Of a stretch of DNA of 64,000 bases, positions 1-8,409 are shown piece after piece. How positions within the stretch are numbered: the first letter of the stretch is position 1; each line of letters opens with the position of its first letter. Position numbers and translations under genes: made by a program. A model generated the notes under the pieces. The model searched no databases. It was not told the origin of the DNA and saw only the letters and a list, made by a program, of their open reading frames with translations. Origin of the DNA: Rhodoferax sp. U2-2l (GTDB taxonomy: Bacteria; Pseudomonadota; Gammaproteobacteria; Burkholderiales; Burkholderiaceae_C); NCBI RefSeq assembly GCF_020594515.1, contig NZ_JAJCTH010000005.1, positions 1-64,000 on the forward strand, given 5' to 3'.

Positions 1-71
1 ACTTGCTCCACCACCGACAGCTTAAAAGCCAACGTGTAGTCGCGCTGTGTGCGCTTCACTCCTGTATCCAT
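1..71 (-). CDS. IS3-family transposase OrfA, N-terminal fragment (runs off window)
   Basis: The minus strand reads from an ATG at 71 into the left edge as MDTGVKRTQRDYTLAFKLSV. The KRTQRDYTLAFKLxVV string is typical of the N-terminus of IS3-family OrfA proteins, which carry a helix-turn-helix that binds the element's terminal repeats. Only about 23 codons are inside the window, so whether the element is intact cannot be judged. A GTG four codons downstream is an alternative start. The gene points away from the pha operon. Confidence 0.7.
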   Translation of the reverse strand, partial: MDTGVKRTQRDYTLAFKLSVVEQ

Positions 72-124
72 CACACCTGCCCTTTCTTGACGGCAAATGT
101 GTCAACTTCTGGCAGGACGGGTCA
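1..124 (-). mobile_element. Terminal part of an IS3-type insertion sequence
   Basis: Upstream of the OrfA start the minus strand begins TGACCCGTCCTGCCAG at position 124. This has the TG-start expected of an IS3-family terminal inverted repeat. The boundary at 124 is inferred, because the other end and any target-site duplication lie outside the window. It abuts the terminator of the phaCAB operon, which is a common, phenotypically silent landing place for insertion sequences. Confidence 0.5.
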
Positions 125-132
125 GACCCAAC

Positions 133-162
133 AAAAAAGCCCGCGTGAAGCGGGCTTTTTTT
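133..162 (-). terminator. Rho-independent terminator of the phaCAB operon
   Basis: A-run 133-138, stem GCCCGC (139-144), loop GTGAA, stem GCGGGC (150-155), T-run 156-162. It lies 28 nt past the phaB stop. The A-run on one side and T-run on the other make it potentially bidirectional. Confidence 0.88.
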
Positions 163-189
163 ATTTGTCTGGTGACGTACCCGTCGCCA

Positions 190-927
190 TCAGCCCATGT
201 GCAAGCCGCCGTTCACCGAGAACTCCGCCCCAGTGGCGTAGCCACCTTCATCTGACGCCAGCCAGGCGATGATGGAGGCGATTTCACTTGGCTCACCCAG
301 ACGTTTGACCGGCACGGTGGCGATGATCTTGTCGAGCACTTCCTGACGGATGGCTTTGACCATGTCGGTGCCGATGTAGCCCGGGCTCACTGTGTTGACC
401 GTGACACCTTTGTTGGCCAGTTCCTGCGCCAATGCCATCGAAAAGCCGTGCATACCGGCCTTGGCGGCCGAGTAGTTGGTCTGGCCAGCCTGACCCTTGA
501 CACCATTCACGCTGCTGATGTTGATGATGCGTCCCCAGCCCTTTTCCACCATGTCACCCACCACCTGTTTGGTGACGTTGAACATGGAGTTGAGGTTGGT
601 CTCGATCACAGCGTCCCAGTCTTCACGGGTCATCTTCAGGAACATGCGGTCACGCGTGATGCCGGCGTTGTTGACCAGCAGGTCAATGCTGCCGTGTTCA
701 GCCTTGGACTTGGTGAAAGCAGCCACGGTGGAGTCCCAGTCGCCCACGTTACCCGCCGAGGCGTAGAAGGTGTAGCCCAGTGCAGCCTGTTCGGCCAGCC
801 ACTTGGCGTAGTCACGCGTGGGGCCGCAGCCAGCGATGACCTTGAAACCTTCTTTGCTAAGTCGCTGGCAAATGGCGGTACCAATGCCACCCATGCCGCC
901 TGTCACATATGCTACTTTTTGACCCAT
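190..927 (-). CDS. phaB: Acetoacetyl-CoA reductase PhaB
   Basis: A 245-residue NADPH-type short-chain dehydrogenase that reduces acetoacetyl-CoA to (R)-3-hydroxybutyryl-CoA, the monomer for polyhydroxybutyrate. Visible features are the Rossmann glycine motif TGGMGGIG (residues 9-16), NNAG (86-89), the catalytic Ser near 138-139 and the YSAAK motif (Tyr152, Lys156). Length and the C-terminal GLHMG match PhaB1. An AAGGAG ribosome-binding site precedes the ATG. It is the last gene of a phaC-phaA-phaB operon, 48 bp after phaA, and is followed by a strong terminator. Confidence 0.95.
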   Translation of the reverse strand: MGQKVAYVTGGMGGIGTAICQRLSKEGFKVIAGCGPTRDYAKWLAEQAALGYTFYASAGNVGDWDSTVAAFTKSKAEHGSIDLLVNNAGITRDRMFLKMTREDWDAVIETNLNSMFNVTKQVVGDMVEKGWGRIINISSVNGVKGQAGQTNYSAAKAGMHGFSMALAQELANKGVTVNTVSPGYIGTDMVKAIRQEVLDKIIATVPVKRLGEPSEIASIIAWLASDEGGYATGAEFSVNGGLHMG

Positions 928-975
928 CGTTGTCTCCTTGACGTGAATTATCGAATGGTGATGATAGATGCGAAA

Positions 976-2154
976 TCAGCGCTCCAGTGCAAGGGAAACC
1001 CCCATGCCGCCGCCGATACACAGCGCAGCCAGGCCCTTTTTGGCGTCACGGCGCTGCATCTCGTGCAGCAGCGTGACCAGAATACGGCAGCCAGACGCAC
1101 CAATCGGGTGGCCGATGGCAATCGCACCACCGTTGACGTTGACCTTGGCCGGGTCCACGTCAAGCTGCTGGTTCACCGCACAGGCTTGCGCCGCGAAGGC
1201 TTCGTTGAGTTCAAACAGATCCACATCCTGCACCTTCCAGCCAGCACGCGCGAGCGCCTTGCGCGAGGCCGGCACCGGACCCAGACCCATCTGAGCTGGG
1301 TCAAGACCGCTGGTGCCAAACGCAGCAATACGTGCCAGCGGTGTCAGGCCCAGAGCCGCCGCCTTCTTGGCGGTCATCACAACCACAGCCGCAGCGCCAT
1401 CGTTGATGCCCGAGGCATTACCGGCCGTGACCGTGCCCGCCTTGTCAAAGGCAGGGCGCAGGCCAGCCAGCGCTTCGGCGTTGGATTTGCGGTTCAAAAA
1501 CTCATCGACGTTGAACACCACCGGGTCGCCCTTGCGCTGCGGGATGCTCACGCTGGCGATTTCGTCCTTGAACTTGCCGGCGTCTTGCGCGGCAGCCGCT
1601 TTTTGCTGGCTGCCCAGCGCCAGCGCGTCTTGCATGTCGCGCGTGATGCCGCAGGCTTTGGCCACGTTCTCGGCGGTGATGCCCATGTGGTAGTTGTTGT
1701 ACACGTCCCACAGGCCGTCCACAATCATCGAGTCGACCATCTTCCAGTCACCCATGCGCTGGCCGTCGCGGCTGCCACCCAGCACATGCGGGCTGGCGCT
1801 CATGTTTTCCTGACCACCGGCGATCACGATGTCACTGTCGCCCCAGGCCACGGCCTGCGCGGCGAGCATGACCGATTTCAGGCCCGAGCCACACACGGCA
1901 TTGATGGTCAAAGCCGGTGTTTCTTGGGACAGACCAGCCTTGAGGGTCGCTTGGCGCGCCGGGTTTTGACCGCAGCCTGCCGCCAATACCTGGCCCATGA
2001 TGACTTCACCGATCTGGTCGGGGGTCAGCTTGGCACGCGCCATGACTTCCCGAATCACGATGCTGCCCAACTCGGTGGCGGCAACCTTGGCCAGCGATCC
2101 ACCAAACTTGCCCACGGCGGTGCGCGCCGCTGAAACGATAACGATGTCTTCCAT
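976..2154 (-). CDS. phaA: Acetyl-CoA acetyltransferase (beta-ketothiolase) PhaA
   Basis: A 392-residue biosynthetic thiolase condensing two acetyl-CoA to acetoacetyl-CoA. The nucleophilic Cys88 lies in NAVCGSG, His349 in GHPIGASG and the proton-relay Cys379 in CIGGGMG, so the catalytic set is complete. Length is standard for the family. The gene lies between phaC (45 bp upstream) and phaB (48 bp downstream) in the classic operon order. A ribosome-binding site CAGGAAAG precedes the ATG. The product supplies substrate for PhaB and competes for acetyl-CoA with the TCA cycle. Confidence 0.96.
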   Translation of the reverse strand: MEDIVIVSAARTAVGKFGGSLAKVAATELGSIVIREVMARAKLTPDQIGEVIMGQVLAAGCGQNPARQATLKAGLSQETPALTINAVCGSGLKSVMLAAQAVAWGDSDIVIAGGQENMSASPHVLGGSRDGQRMGDWKMVDSMIVDGLWDVYNNYHMGITAENVAKACGITRDMQDALALGSQQKAAAAQDAGKFKDEIASVSIPQRKGDPVVFNVDEFLNRKSNAEALAGLRPAFDKAGTVTAGNASGINDGAAAVVVMTAKKAAALGLTPLARIAAFGTSGLDPAQMGLGPVPASRKALARAGWKVQDVDLFELNEAFAAQACAVNQQLDVDPAKVNVNGGAIAIGHPIGASGCRILVTLLHEMQRRDAKKGLAALCIGGGMGVSLALER

Positions 2155-2198
2155 GTGCTTTCCTGAGTTCTATCTAAACAAAGAGAATCTAAAAACGT

Positions 2199-3923
2199 TC
2201 ACGCCTTGGCCAAAACGTAGCGGCCCGGTGCGGGTTCAATCACCTTGTGTTTGCCCTTGCCATAGGTCTTGGGGGCGGGGATTTCCTTGCCAGCCTGCGA
2301 TGCCAGCCAGGTCGACCAGTCGGTCCACCAGCTGCCCGGATGCTCCACGGCGCCTTCCATCCACTGGTCGTGGGTGGCTGGCAGCTTGCCGTCTTCACGC
2401 ACCCAGTAGCAACGCTTTTTCTTGGCGGGCGGGTTGATCACGCCGGCAATGTGGCCGGAAGCCCCCATGACAAACCGCTTCTTGCCCGGCAGGTACTGCG
2501 TGGAAGCGTAGGCGCCGTTGATCGGCACGATGTGGTCTTCACGCGAGCCGTAGATGTAGACAGGGATGTCCACCAGGTTCAGGTCGATCTTTTCACCGCA
2601 CACCGTGGCTTTGCCAGGTTTGGTGAGGTTGTTTTCCAGGTAGGTGTTGCGCAGGTACCAGGCGTAAAACGGGCCCGGCAGGTTGGTGCTGTCGCTGTTC
2701 CAGTACAGCAGGTCAAACGGCGGCGGCGTTTCGCCCTTGAGGTAGTTGCCCACCACGTAGTTCCAGACCAGGTCGTTGGGGCGCAAAAAGCTGAAGGTGC
2801 TGGCCAGGTCGCTGCCCTTCATCAGGCCACCTTTGCCCATTTCCTGCTCACGGTAGCTCACGAACCCTTCGTCAATGAACAGGTCCAGCACGCCGGTGTC
2901 GGAGAAGTCGAGCATCGAGGTCAGGAAGGTGGCACTGGCCACCGGCTTTTCGCCACGTGCCGCCAGCACCGCCAGGGCGGTACCGAGCATGGTGCCGCCC
3001 ACGCAAAAACCCAAGGCGTTGATGGTTTTGGAGCCGGAAATTTCTTGCGTGACGGTGATTGCCTTGATGACGGCTTTTTCAATGTAGTCGTCCCAGGTGG
3101 CCTTGGCCAGGGATTTGTCCGGATTGCGCCAGCTCACCAGGAAGGTGTGGTGACCCTGCGCCACGGCATACCGGACCACCGAGTTCTCAGGCTGCAGGTC
3201 GAGGATGTAAAACTTGTTGATGCTGGGCGGCACCAGCAGGAAGGGCTTCTCAAACACCTTCTCGGTCAGCGGCTTGTACTCAATCAACTGGAAAAATTCG
3301 TTCTCGAACACCACCGCGCCTTCAGTGGTGGCCACGTTTTTGCCAACATGGAACAAGCTCTCATCGGTCATCGAGATGTGACCTTGTTGCATGTCTTTGA
3401 GCAGGTTTTGCAGGCCCTTGGTGATGCTCTCACCTTTGGTGTCCAAAGCCTTCTTCTGCGCTTCGGCATTCAGGGCCAGGAAATTGCTGGGAGCCGCCGC
3501 AGCGGTGAGCTGCTCGACCGTGAAGCGGATGCGGGCGCGGGTTTTGTCGTCGGTCTCGACGGCTTCAGCCATTTGCGCCAGCGTTTTGGCATTCAGCAAA
3601 TAGGCCGCCGCAGTGAAGGCTGCAACCGGGTTGGCCGCCCAGGCCGGGTCGGAAAAGCGGCGGTCTTTGAGCTGATGGCCGCCATTGAGGCTGTTGTTCC
3701 ACAACTCGGTGGCATCTTTGATGAACTGCTGCTGCAACTCCTGCATTTTTTCAGGCGAAAAAGAGATATTTGGCGGCTTGACCGTGGGCGCCATCAGTTT
3801 GGCGCCAGCCTGGCCCAAGTCCATGTTCTTGAACGAAGCGAACGCGTTGGTCCACGTGTCGGTCATGGTTTGCTGGAATTGCTGTGCGTTTTGCAGCCAC
3901 TGTTGCTGTGCGTCATCTTTCAT
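2199..3923 (-). CDS. phaC: Class I poly(3-hydroxyalkanoate) synthase PhaC
   Basis: A 574-residue polymerase joining 3-hydroxyacyl-CoA into PHA at the granule surface. It has an N-terminal PhaC domain (about 60-240) and an alpha/beta-hydrolase catalytic domain. The lipase-like box is GFCVGG with nucleophile Cys307; Asp463 (GSREDH) and His491 (ASGH) complete the triad, with the same Asp-His spacing as the Cupriavidus enzyme. The length indicates class I, which acts without PhaE or PhaR. It is first in the phaC-phaA-phaB operon, whose promoter should lie in 3924-4028. Confidence 0.96.
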   Translation of the reverse strand: MKDDAQQQWLQNAQQFQQTMTDTWTNAFASFKNMDLGQAGAKLMAPTVKPPNISFSPEKMQELQQQFIKDATELWNNSLNGGHQLKDRRFSDPAWAANPVAAFTAAAYLLNAKTLAQMAEAVETDDKTRARIRFTVEQLTAAAAPSNFLALNAEAQKKALDTKGESITKGLQNLLKDMQQGHISMTDESLFHVGKNVATTEGAVVFENEFFQLIEYKPLTEKVFEKPFLLVPPSINKFYILDLQPENSVVRYAVAQGHHTFLVSWRNPDKSLAKATWDDYIEKAVIKAITVTQEISGSKTINALGFCVGGTMLGTALAVLAARGEKPVASATFLTSMLDFSDTGVLDLFIDEGFVSYREQEMGKGGLMKGSDLASTFSFLRPNDLVWNYVVGNYLKGETPPPFDLLYWNSDSTNLPGPFYAWYLRNTYLENNLTKPGKATVCGEKIDLNLVDIPVYIYGSREDHIVPINGAYASTQYLPGKKRFVMGASGHIAGVINPPAKKKRCYWVREDGKLPATHDQWMEGAVEHPGSWWTDWSTWLASQAGKEIPAPKTYGKGKHKVIEPAPGRYVLAKA

Positions 3924-4028
3924 GGATTACCCTTTTTCAGCCTGATAAATGTCAAATCGCTAGTATGCTGGACGAATGTCTTCGAAAAACTGACAAACAA
4001 ATATTTCACCCGTTTTTACCGCCAGATC

Positions 4029-4319
4029 ATGTATATCGTTCCTATTGCCTGGCTTTATGTGGCTTTGATGATGGCTGTGGCGGAGGCCACCGCCAGCAAC
4101 GGCACCGTGCTGGGTGCCATCATCACCTTCGTGTTGTACGGGCTGCTGCCCATCGGCCTGGTGGTGTACGTGATGGGCACACCAGCGCGCAAACGCGCCA
4201 ACAAAGCCAGGGAGCAGGCCGAGCTGGCGGCGGCGCAGGCCGCGATTTCAGGCGTCGCGCCAGATGCTGACCGCCTGCCGACCACTGACACGGTCGCGGC
4301 GGTGCGAAAAGAAACGTGA
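4029..4319 (+). CDS. Small conserved membrane protein, unknown function
   Basis: A 96-residue protein starting MYIVPIAWLYVALMM. It has two predicted membrane helices (about 1-20 and 28-48) separated by a short polar turn, followed by a charged, Ala-rich cytoplasmic tail (PARKRANKAREQAEL). It is divergent from phaC, with about 100 bp between starts, and its last 72 bp overlap the 3' end of pgeF on the other strand. Such small proteins next to phaC recur in Comamonadaceae as far as I recall, but no function is known. It is not an antisense artefact: hydropathy and start context are coherent, whereas its in-frame upstream extension is phaC antisense. Confidence 0.65.
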   Translation: MYIVPIAWLYVALMMAVAEATASNGTVLGAIITFVLYGLLPIGLVVYVMGTPARKRANKAREQAELAAAQAAISGVAPDADRLPTTDTVAAVRKET

Positions 4320-5021
4320 GCCTTGTGTGACGGTGCACCAGTCTGGGCTGCCGTCATTGCCAAACACCCGCCGGATGCCCAGTTGGCCCAGACGCTGCCG
4401 CGCCAGGCCCGCAAGATGGGCCAGCCATTTACCCGGATGCAACGGGGCAAACATCTGCGCGGCCTGCGCGTCGTGTGCCACAAACGCAGCGCGCACCTCA
4501 TCACCCACCTCAAACGCTTGCGGGCCGATGCACGGGCCTAGCCAGGCCATGATCTCTGACGTCACGCCCGTCTGCTGCGCCCGCAAACGTTGGCAGGTCG
4601 CCTCCAGAATACCCACGCCATGCGGCCCCGCCAGACCGCGCCACCCCGCGTGGGCGGCGGCGACCCAGCAGCCGTCAAGGGTGGTGAACAACACCGGCAA
4701 ACAATCCGCCACCATGATGGTGCAGGCCAGACCCGGCTGATCCGTCAGGCAGGCATCCGCCACGCTGGCGTGCGGGGTGGTGGCATCCAGTTGCAGCACG
4801 GCCGTGCCATGCACCTGGTTCAAAAAGACGGGCTTTGCGCCAATGGTTTGTTGAAAAATGATCCGGTTGGCCGCTACGTTTGCCGGATCATCACCGACGT
4901 GGTCACCCAGGTTCAAACTGTCATACGGCGCGGATGACAGACCGCCCGCACGTGTGGTGCAGACGGCGTGCACCCCAGCTGGCGCGGGCCAGTCAGGCGT
5001 CAGCCAGTCAGTGGGCGGCAT
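4248..5021 (-). CDS. pgeF: Peptidoglycan editing factor PgeF (YfiH/laccase-domain family)
   Basis: A 257-residue YfiH-family protein. Members remove wrongly incorporated L-Ser from cytoplasmic muropeptide precursors, although many are annotated as polyphenol oxidase. The family motifs are present: CTTRAGGLS near the N-terminus, NQVHG, MVADCLPV with the active Cys, and AAHAGWRGLA with a metal-ligand His. I chose ATG 5021 (MPPTDWLTP), the start closest to the conserved sequence; ATG 5033 is also possible. Either start overlaps the 3' end of ycaO, implying translational coupling. The 3' end overlaps the small convergent gene. Confidence 0.85.
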   Translation of the reverse strand: MPPTDWLTPDWPAPAGVHAVCTTRAGGLSSAPYDSLNLGDHVGDDPANVAANRIIFQQTIGAKPVFLNQVHGTAVLQLDATTPHASVADACLTDQPGLACTIMVADCLPVLFTTLDGCWVAAAHAGWRGLAGPHGVGILEATCQRLRAQQTGVTSEIMAWLGPCIGPQAFEVGDEVRAAFVAHDAQAAQMFAPLHPGKWLAHLAGLARQRLGQLGIRRVFGNDGSPDWCTVTQGSRFFSHRRDRVSGRQAVSIWRDA

Positions 5022-6735
5022 GCACCTTGTCATAGGCTTTGAGCAACTGGTGGTGCATTTCGCAGCCAACGAGTGCCAGGCCCGGCGCGCTCAGACCCAT
5101 GAAACGGTCTTCCTGCATGATGAGGGCGTGCGCCTGCGCTAAGGGGCCCGCGCCGTAGAGCAACGACAAGGCATCCAGGTACGGACCACTGTCGCCCATG
5201 TCGGCCAAGTGGATCAGGTTCTGGATACAGGCATAAATTGGTTTTCGCTGCGGGTTGAGCTGGTCAAAGTTCAGGATCCACTCACAACCCTCTAACGTGG
5301 CAGCCTCGTCACCCACGGCCAGCGCCAGCAGGGTTTTGAGCTCACCCAGACGCAGGTCGGCCCAGAACGAGCCAGCGTCAGCCGCCAGGCCAATCAGCGC
5401 AGGCACCGGGCGGTGGTCGGCCAGGTTGGATTCGTTGAGGGTTTCCAACAAGTCGGCACACTCTTCGTCGTCCAGGTCGCTCAGGTTCAGGATGGCTTCG
5501 CGGATCGGGTTGGCGATGCTGTTGTTCTCGAATTCCAGGTCGTCAATCGGGTAAATCTCGGACAGGCCCGGCACCAGGATGCGGCAGGCGTACACGCCCA
5601 GGTGGGTGAAGTCGGCCACATAGATGTCATGGCCGTCGGCATGTAAGCGCTGCACACACCAGGCGTAGTCCTCAGCGGTGGTGCTGCTGAAGTTCCAGTC
5701 GGCAAACTCAAAATCAGGCTGGTTGCCCAGAAACTTCCAGTGGATCACCCCGCTGGAGTCGACAAAATGGATCTCGATGTTGGTAGAGCTGGCGGTTTCG
5801 TCCAGATCGAAGCCCGGCGCCGGAAAGCCCGACAAGGCATCAAGCGCGCGGCCTTGCAGCAACTCGGTGAGCGCGCGTTCCAGCGCCACCTCAAAACGCG
5901 GGTGGGCGCCAAAGCTGGCAAAACAGCCCTGGTCCTGCGGGTTAAGCAGGGTCACATTCATCACCGGGTACTGGCCACCCAACGAGGCGTCTTTCACCAG
6001 AATGCCAAAACCGGCCTCACGCAACGCGGCGATGCCCTTGGCAATACGCGGGTAACGGGCAATCACTTCTTCAGGCACATCGGGCAGGCAAATGCCCTCG
6101 CTGATGATGCGCGCCTTGATGGATCGCTCAAAAATCTCGGAAAGCGCCTGGGTGCGCGCTTCCATTTGCGTGTTGCCGGCCGACATGCCATTGCTGACAT
6201 ACAGGTTGCCGATGATGTTGACCGGGAAATAGACGATGGCGCCATCGCGCTCACGCGTGTAGGGGATAGCGCAGATGCCCCGCTCATCATTGCCGGAGTT
6301 GAAATCAACCAGGCTCTGCGCCTCCACATCACCTTGCGGGTTGTAAAGCGCCTGCAGTTCGGGCGTCAGCAGCGTGGCGGGCCAGCTGCCGTCTTCGGGC
6401 AGGGCAAACCAGCGCTCTTGCGGGTAAAACACAAAGTCACGGTTGGCCACATCCGGCCCTAAGTAGAAATGCGTCCAGAAGTAGTTGGTGGACAATCGTT
6501 CAAAAAACTCGCCAAGGGCGCTGGCCAGGCAAGCCAGGCGGCTGGCGCCCTTGCCGTTGGTGAACAGCAGCGGGCAGTCGCGGTCGCGGATGTGTACCGA
6601 CCAGATGCCGTCCACCGGGTTGAGCCAGCTGCGCTCTTCAATGTGAAAGCCCAGGTGCTGCAGCTTGCCTTGCAGCGTGGTGATGGTGGATTCGAGCGCG
6701 GCGTCTTTGCCGGGGATAAAGGTGGTGTTGTGCAT
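5008..6735 (-). CDS. ycaO: YcaO-type ribosomal protein S12 methylthiotransferase accessory factor
   Basis: A 575-residue protein that aligns along its whole length with E. coli YcaO: TFIPGKDAALE at the start, SVHIRD, FTNGKGASRLACLASALGE, and FERLSTNYF with the ATP-binding glutamates of the YcaO fold, ending LLKAYDKV. Non-peptide YcaOs of this type promote beta-methylthiolation of ribosomal protein S12 by RimO. No precursor peptide, dehydrogenase or TfuA gene is nearby, so a RiPP role is unlikely. It probably heads an operon with pgeF, which starts inside its 3' end. The preceding 550 bp carry inverted repeats, not genes. Confidence 0.93.
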   Translation of the reverse strand: MHNTTFIPGKDAALESTITTLQGKLQHLGFHIEERSWLNPVDGIWSVHIRDRDCPLLFTNGKGASRLACLASALGEFFERLSTNYFWTHFYLGPDVANRDFVFYPQERWFALPEDGSWPATLLTPELQALYNPQGDVEAQSLVDFNSGNDERGICAIPYTRERDGAIVYFPVNIIGNLYVSNGMSAGNTQMEARTQALSEIFERSIKARIISEGICLPDVPEEVIARYPRIAKGIAALREAGFGILVKDASLGGQYPVMNVTLLNPQDQGCFASFGAHPRFEVALERALTELLQGRALDALSGFPAPGFDLDETASSTNIEIHFVDSSGVIHWKFLGNQPDFEFADWNFSSTTAEDYAWCVQRLHADGHDIYVADFTHLGVYACRILVPGLSEIYPIDDLEFENNSIANPIREAILNLSDLDDEECADLLETLNESNLADHRPVPALIGLAADAGSFWADLRLGELKTLLALAVGDEAATLEGCEWILNFDQLNPQRKPIYACIQNLIHLADMGDSGPYLDALSLLYGAGPLAQAHALIMQEDRFMGLSAPGLALVGCEMHHQLLKAYDKVHAAH

Positions 6736-6819
6736 GTGGGGAGGATAACAGCCCCACTTCGCTCTCTCGAATCAAGGCTTCATATCAAACACGGCACGGC
6801 GACTGGATCATGCGCATGC

Positions 6820-6899
6820 GGTTTCGGGGTGAAAACACACGCGAAACGCATGTTTCATAACGCCCGCGACGGTGGACGCGCGCCTTTCACCCCGAAGCC
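6820..6899. repeat. Inverted repeat, 15-bp arms, about 50-bp loop
   Basis: Arm 6820-6834 contains TTCGGGGTGAAA and arm 6885-6899 contains TTTCACCCCGAA. The 12-bp core is perfect and the flanks add two Watson-Crick pairs and one T-G wobble. The spacer holds a smaller GAAAC-GCAT-GTTTC hairpin. It has no T-run, so it is not a standard terminator. Confidence 0.7.
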
Positions 6900-7036
6900 C
6901 GGTCACATCACCCAATCACCGCACCTGGCAGCTCTGGGGTTGTACCGTTCTCGCAAAACCACTCGCTTGGGTTGGCAGCGTGGTCAGAGCGGGCTGAACA
7001 TGAATCTTCCCTTCCAGCCGACCAACAACGACGTCG

Positions 7037-7126
7037 AATCAGTCGGGTGATACGATTTGCGGAGGTAAAGGAGGAGCCCGCGCAGCGGGCGGGGGACACG
7101 TAGCAAAGCGTATCGCCCGGCTGATT
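7037..7126 (+). repeat. Composite hairpin: 24-bp outer stem with inner GC-rich hairpin
   Basis: The arms 7037-7060 and 7103-7126 pair over 24 positions. Two are T-G wobbles when read as plus-strand RNA (43/120 and 48/115), one is an A-G mismatch (55/108) and the rest are Watson-Crick. Inside is a purine-rich 5' side (GGAGGTAAAGGAGGA), an inner hairpin GCCCGC-GCA-GCGGGC (7076-7090) and GGGGGACAC on the 3' side. The mismatches being wobble pairs on the plus strand favours a folded plus-strand transcript or a transposable repeat. No known RNA family was recognised. Confidence 0.65.
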
Positions 7127-7288
7127 GGGCAAGCAGCGTCAAATCACCCCGGACCCACATCTTGCTGGTGCTTGCGCAGTATTGACCCCAGCCCAGGCCT
7201 GACCAAAGGGCTGAAGCAAGGGCGCGGCCCGCCATCTCGCCCAGATATCATTCGCTATACCCTGCAGCCACCTCACCCGAAAGCGCCC

Positions 7289-7591
7289 ATGATCCTCGAA
7301 CTCGCCGACATCCTGATCCACCCCCAACACAACGCCGCCTTTGAAGAAGCCATCCAGCGCGGGCTGACCACGGTCATTGCCAAAGCCAAGGGTTTTGAGG
7401 GTTTCAAGGTGAACCGCTGCATTGAAAACCCAGACCGCTACGTGCTGCAAATCTTCTGGACCACGCTCGAAGACCACACCGTGGGCTTTCGCGAATCACC
7501 AGCGTTTGGTGAGTGGCGCGCCATCGTCGGGCCGTTTTTTGCCAGCCCACCGGTGGTGCAGCACTTTGACCTGGTGGCCAAATCTGCTTGA
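7289..7591 (+). CDS. ABM-domain (antibiotic biosynthesis monooxygenase-like) protein
   Basis: A 100-residue single-domain protein of the dimeric alpha+beta barrel ABM fold. Family hallmarks are MILELADILIHPQ at the start, F-EAI in helix 1, a GFxGFKVNRCIENPDRYVL strand pair and a FRESPAFxEW segment before the final strand. Members range from quinol monooxygenases and heme-degrading enzymes to proteins of unknown substrate; no diagnostic heme-ligand residue is evident. ATG 7289 is chosen because upstream codons do not resemble the family. It is 69 bp ahead of the FAH-family gene and possibly co-transcribed with it. Confidence 0.8.
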   Translation: MILELADILIHPQHNAAFEEAIQRGLTTVIAKAKGFEGFKVNRCIENPDRYVLQIFWTTLEDHTVGFRESPAFGEWRAIVGPFFASPPVVQHFDLVAKSA

Positions 7592-7660
7592 CACCCAGAC
7601 GGGCGCCCAAACGCCGCCGACGCAACGCCCTGAATCTCCACTTTGCCCGAAAGCGCCTTC

Positions 7661-8359
7661 ATGACCCATTTCGTTTTCACGCCCGCACCCGTTGTCCAGA
7701 TTCCCGTGGTCGGCACCGAGGCGCAGTTCCCGGTGCGCCGCATTTATTGTGTGGCTCGCAACTACGAAGAGCACGCCCGCGAGATGGGTCACACCGACCG
7801 CGAGCCGCCGTTTTTCTTCATGAAACCCGCTGACGCGGTGGTGGTTTGCCTGCCCGGCCAGACCACGCCACTGCCCTACCCCAGCCTGACTGGCAACCTG
7901 CACCACGAGGTGGAGCTGGTGGTGGCCATCGGCACGGGCGGCAAAAACATTCCCGGGGATCAAGCTTTGCAGCACATCTTCGGCTACGCCGTGGGGCTGG
8001 ACATGACCCGGCGCGACCTGCAAAACGACATGAAAAAGCAGGGGCGTCCGTGGTGCATCGCCAAAGGGTTTGACCATTCCGCGCCGATCGGCCTGATCAC
8101 ACCCACGGCCGCGGTGCCCGGCATCCACGCTGCAGAGATTGACCTGAGCGTGAACGGCACACCGCGCCAACACGGCCAGACAGATCAGTTGATCTGGCGT
8201 GTAGCCGAGACCATCGCGCAACTGTCGACTGCCTGGGAACTGCAGCCCGGCGACCTGATTTACACCGGCACGCCCGCCGGTGTTGGCGCGGTAACGCAGG
8301 GCGACGTGTTGCACGGCACCATCACCGGGCTGTCGCCCATCTGCTGCCAGGTGGTCTGA
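7661..8359 (+). CDS. Fumarylacetoacetate hydrolase family protein (fumarylpyruvate hydrolase-like)
   Basis: A 232-residue FAH-superfamily hydrolase of the short, metal-dependent type. The N-terminal RRIYCVARNYEEHAREMG, FFFMKPADAVV, an acidic metal site HHEVELVVAIG (E-x-E), GYAVGLDMTRRD and the C-terminal GDLIYTGTPAGVG are all present. The sequence is close to fumarylpyruvate hydrolases (NagK type) of the gentisate pathway, but no gentisate dioxygenase or maleylpyruvate isomerase is in the window, so the substrate is inferred. ATG 7661 is used rather than the upstream in-frame start at 7643. Confidence 0.85.
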   Translation: MTHFVFTPAPVVQIPVVGTEAQFPVRRIYCVARNYEEHAREMGHTDREPPFFFMKPADAVVVCLPGQTTPLPYPSLTGNLHHEVELVVAIGTGGKNIPGDQALQHIFGYAVGLDMTRRDLQNDMKKQGRPWCIAKGFDHSAPIGLITPTAAVPGIHAAEIDLSVNGTPRQHGQTDQLIWRVAETIAQLSTAWELQPGDLIYTGTPAGVGAVTQGDVLHGTITGLSPICCQVV

Positions 8360-8409
8360 TTGGCTGGCAAGCTGGCCGTGGGCTGACAGTTTCAAATTAC
8401 ACTGGCTGC

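Larger units (their letters stand above)
6736..7288. other. 553-bp gene-free island with two inverted-repeat structures
   Basis: Lies between the ycaO start (minus) and the ABM-domain gene (plus). No open frame here looks coding. It contains a 15-bp inverted repeat at 6820-6899 and a longer composite hairpin at 7037-7126, described separately. The ycaO promoter must lie at its left end and the promoter of the 7289 gene at its right end. The abundance of secondary structure suggests an inserted repeat element or a structured RNA rather than plain promoter DNA. Confidence 0.7.

Noticed and set aside
448..2133. A 561-codon plus-strand frame opposite phaB/phaA
   Set aside because: Antisense to two certain genes, His/Arg/Gln-rich composition without any domain.
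2247..4028. A long plus-strand open frame opposite phaC
   Set aside because: It is the antisense of phaC in high-GC DNA; only its last 96 codons (from 4029) look like a gene.
5008..6735. YcaO as part of a RiPP (thiazole/oxazole peptide) cluster
   Set aside because: The protein matches the E. coli housekeeping YcaO over its whole length and no precursor, dehydrogenase or TfuA gene is nearby.
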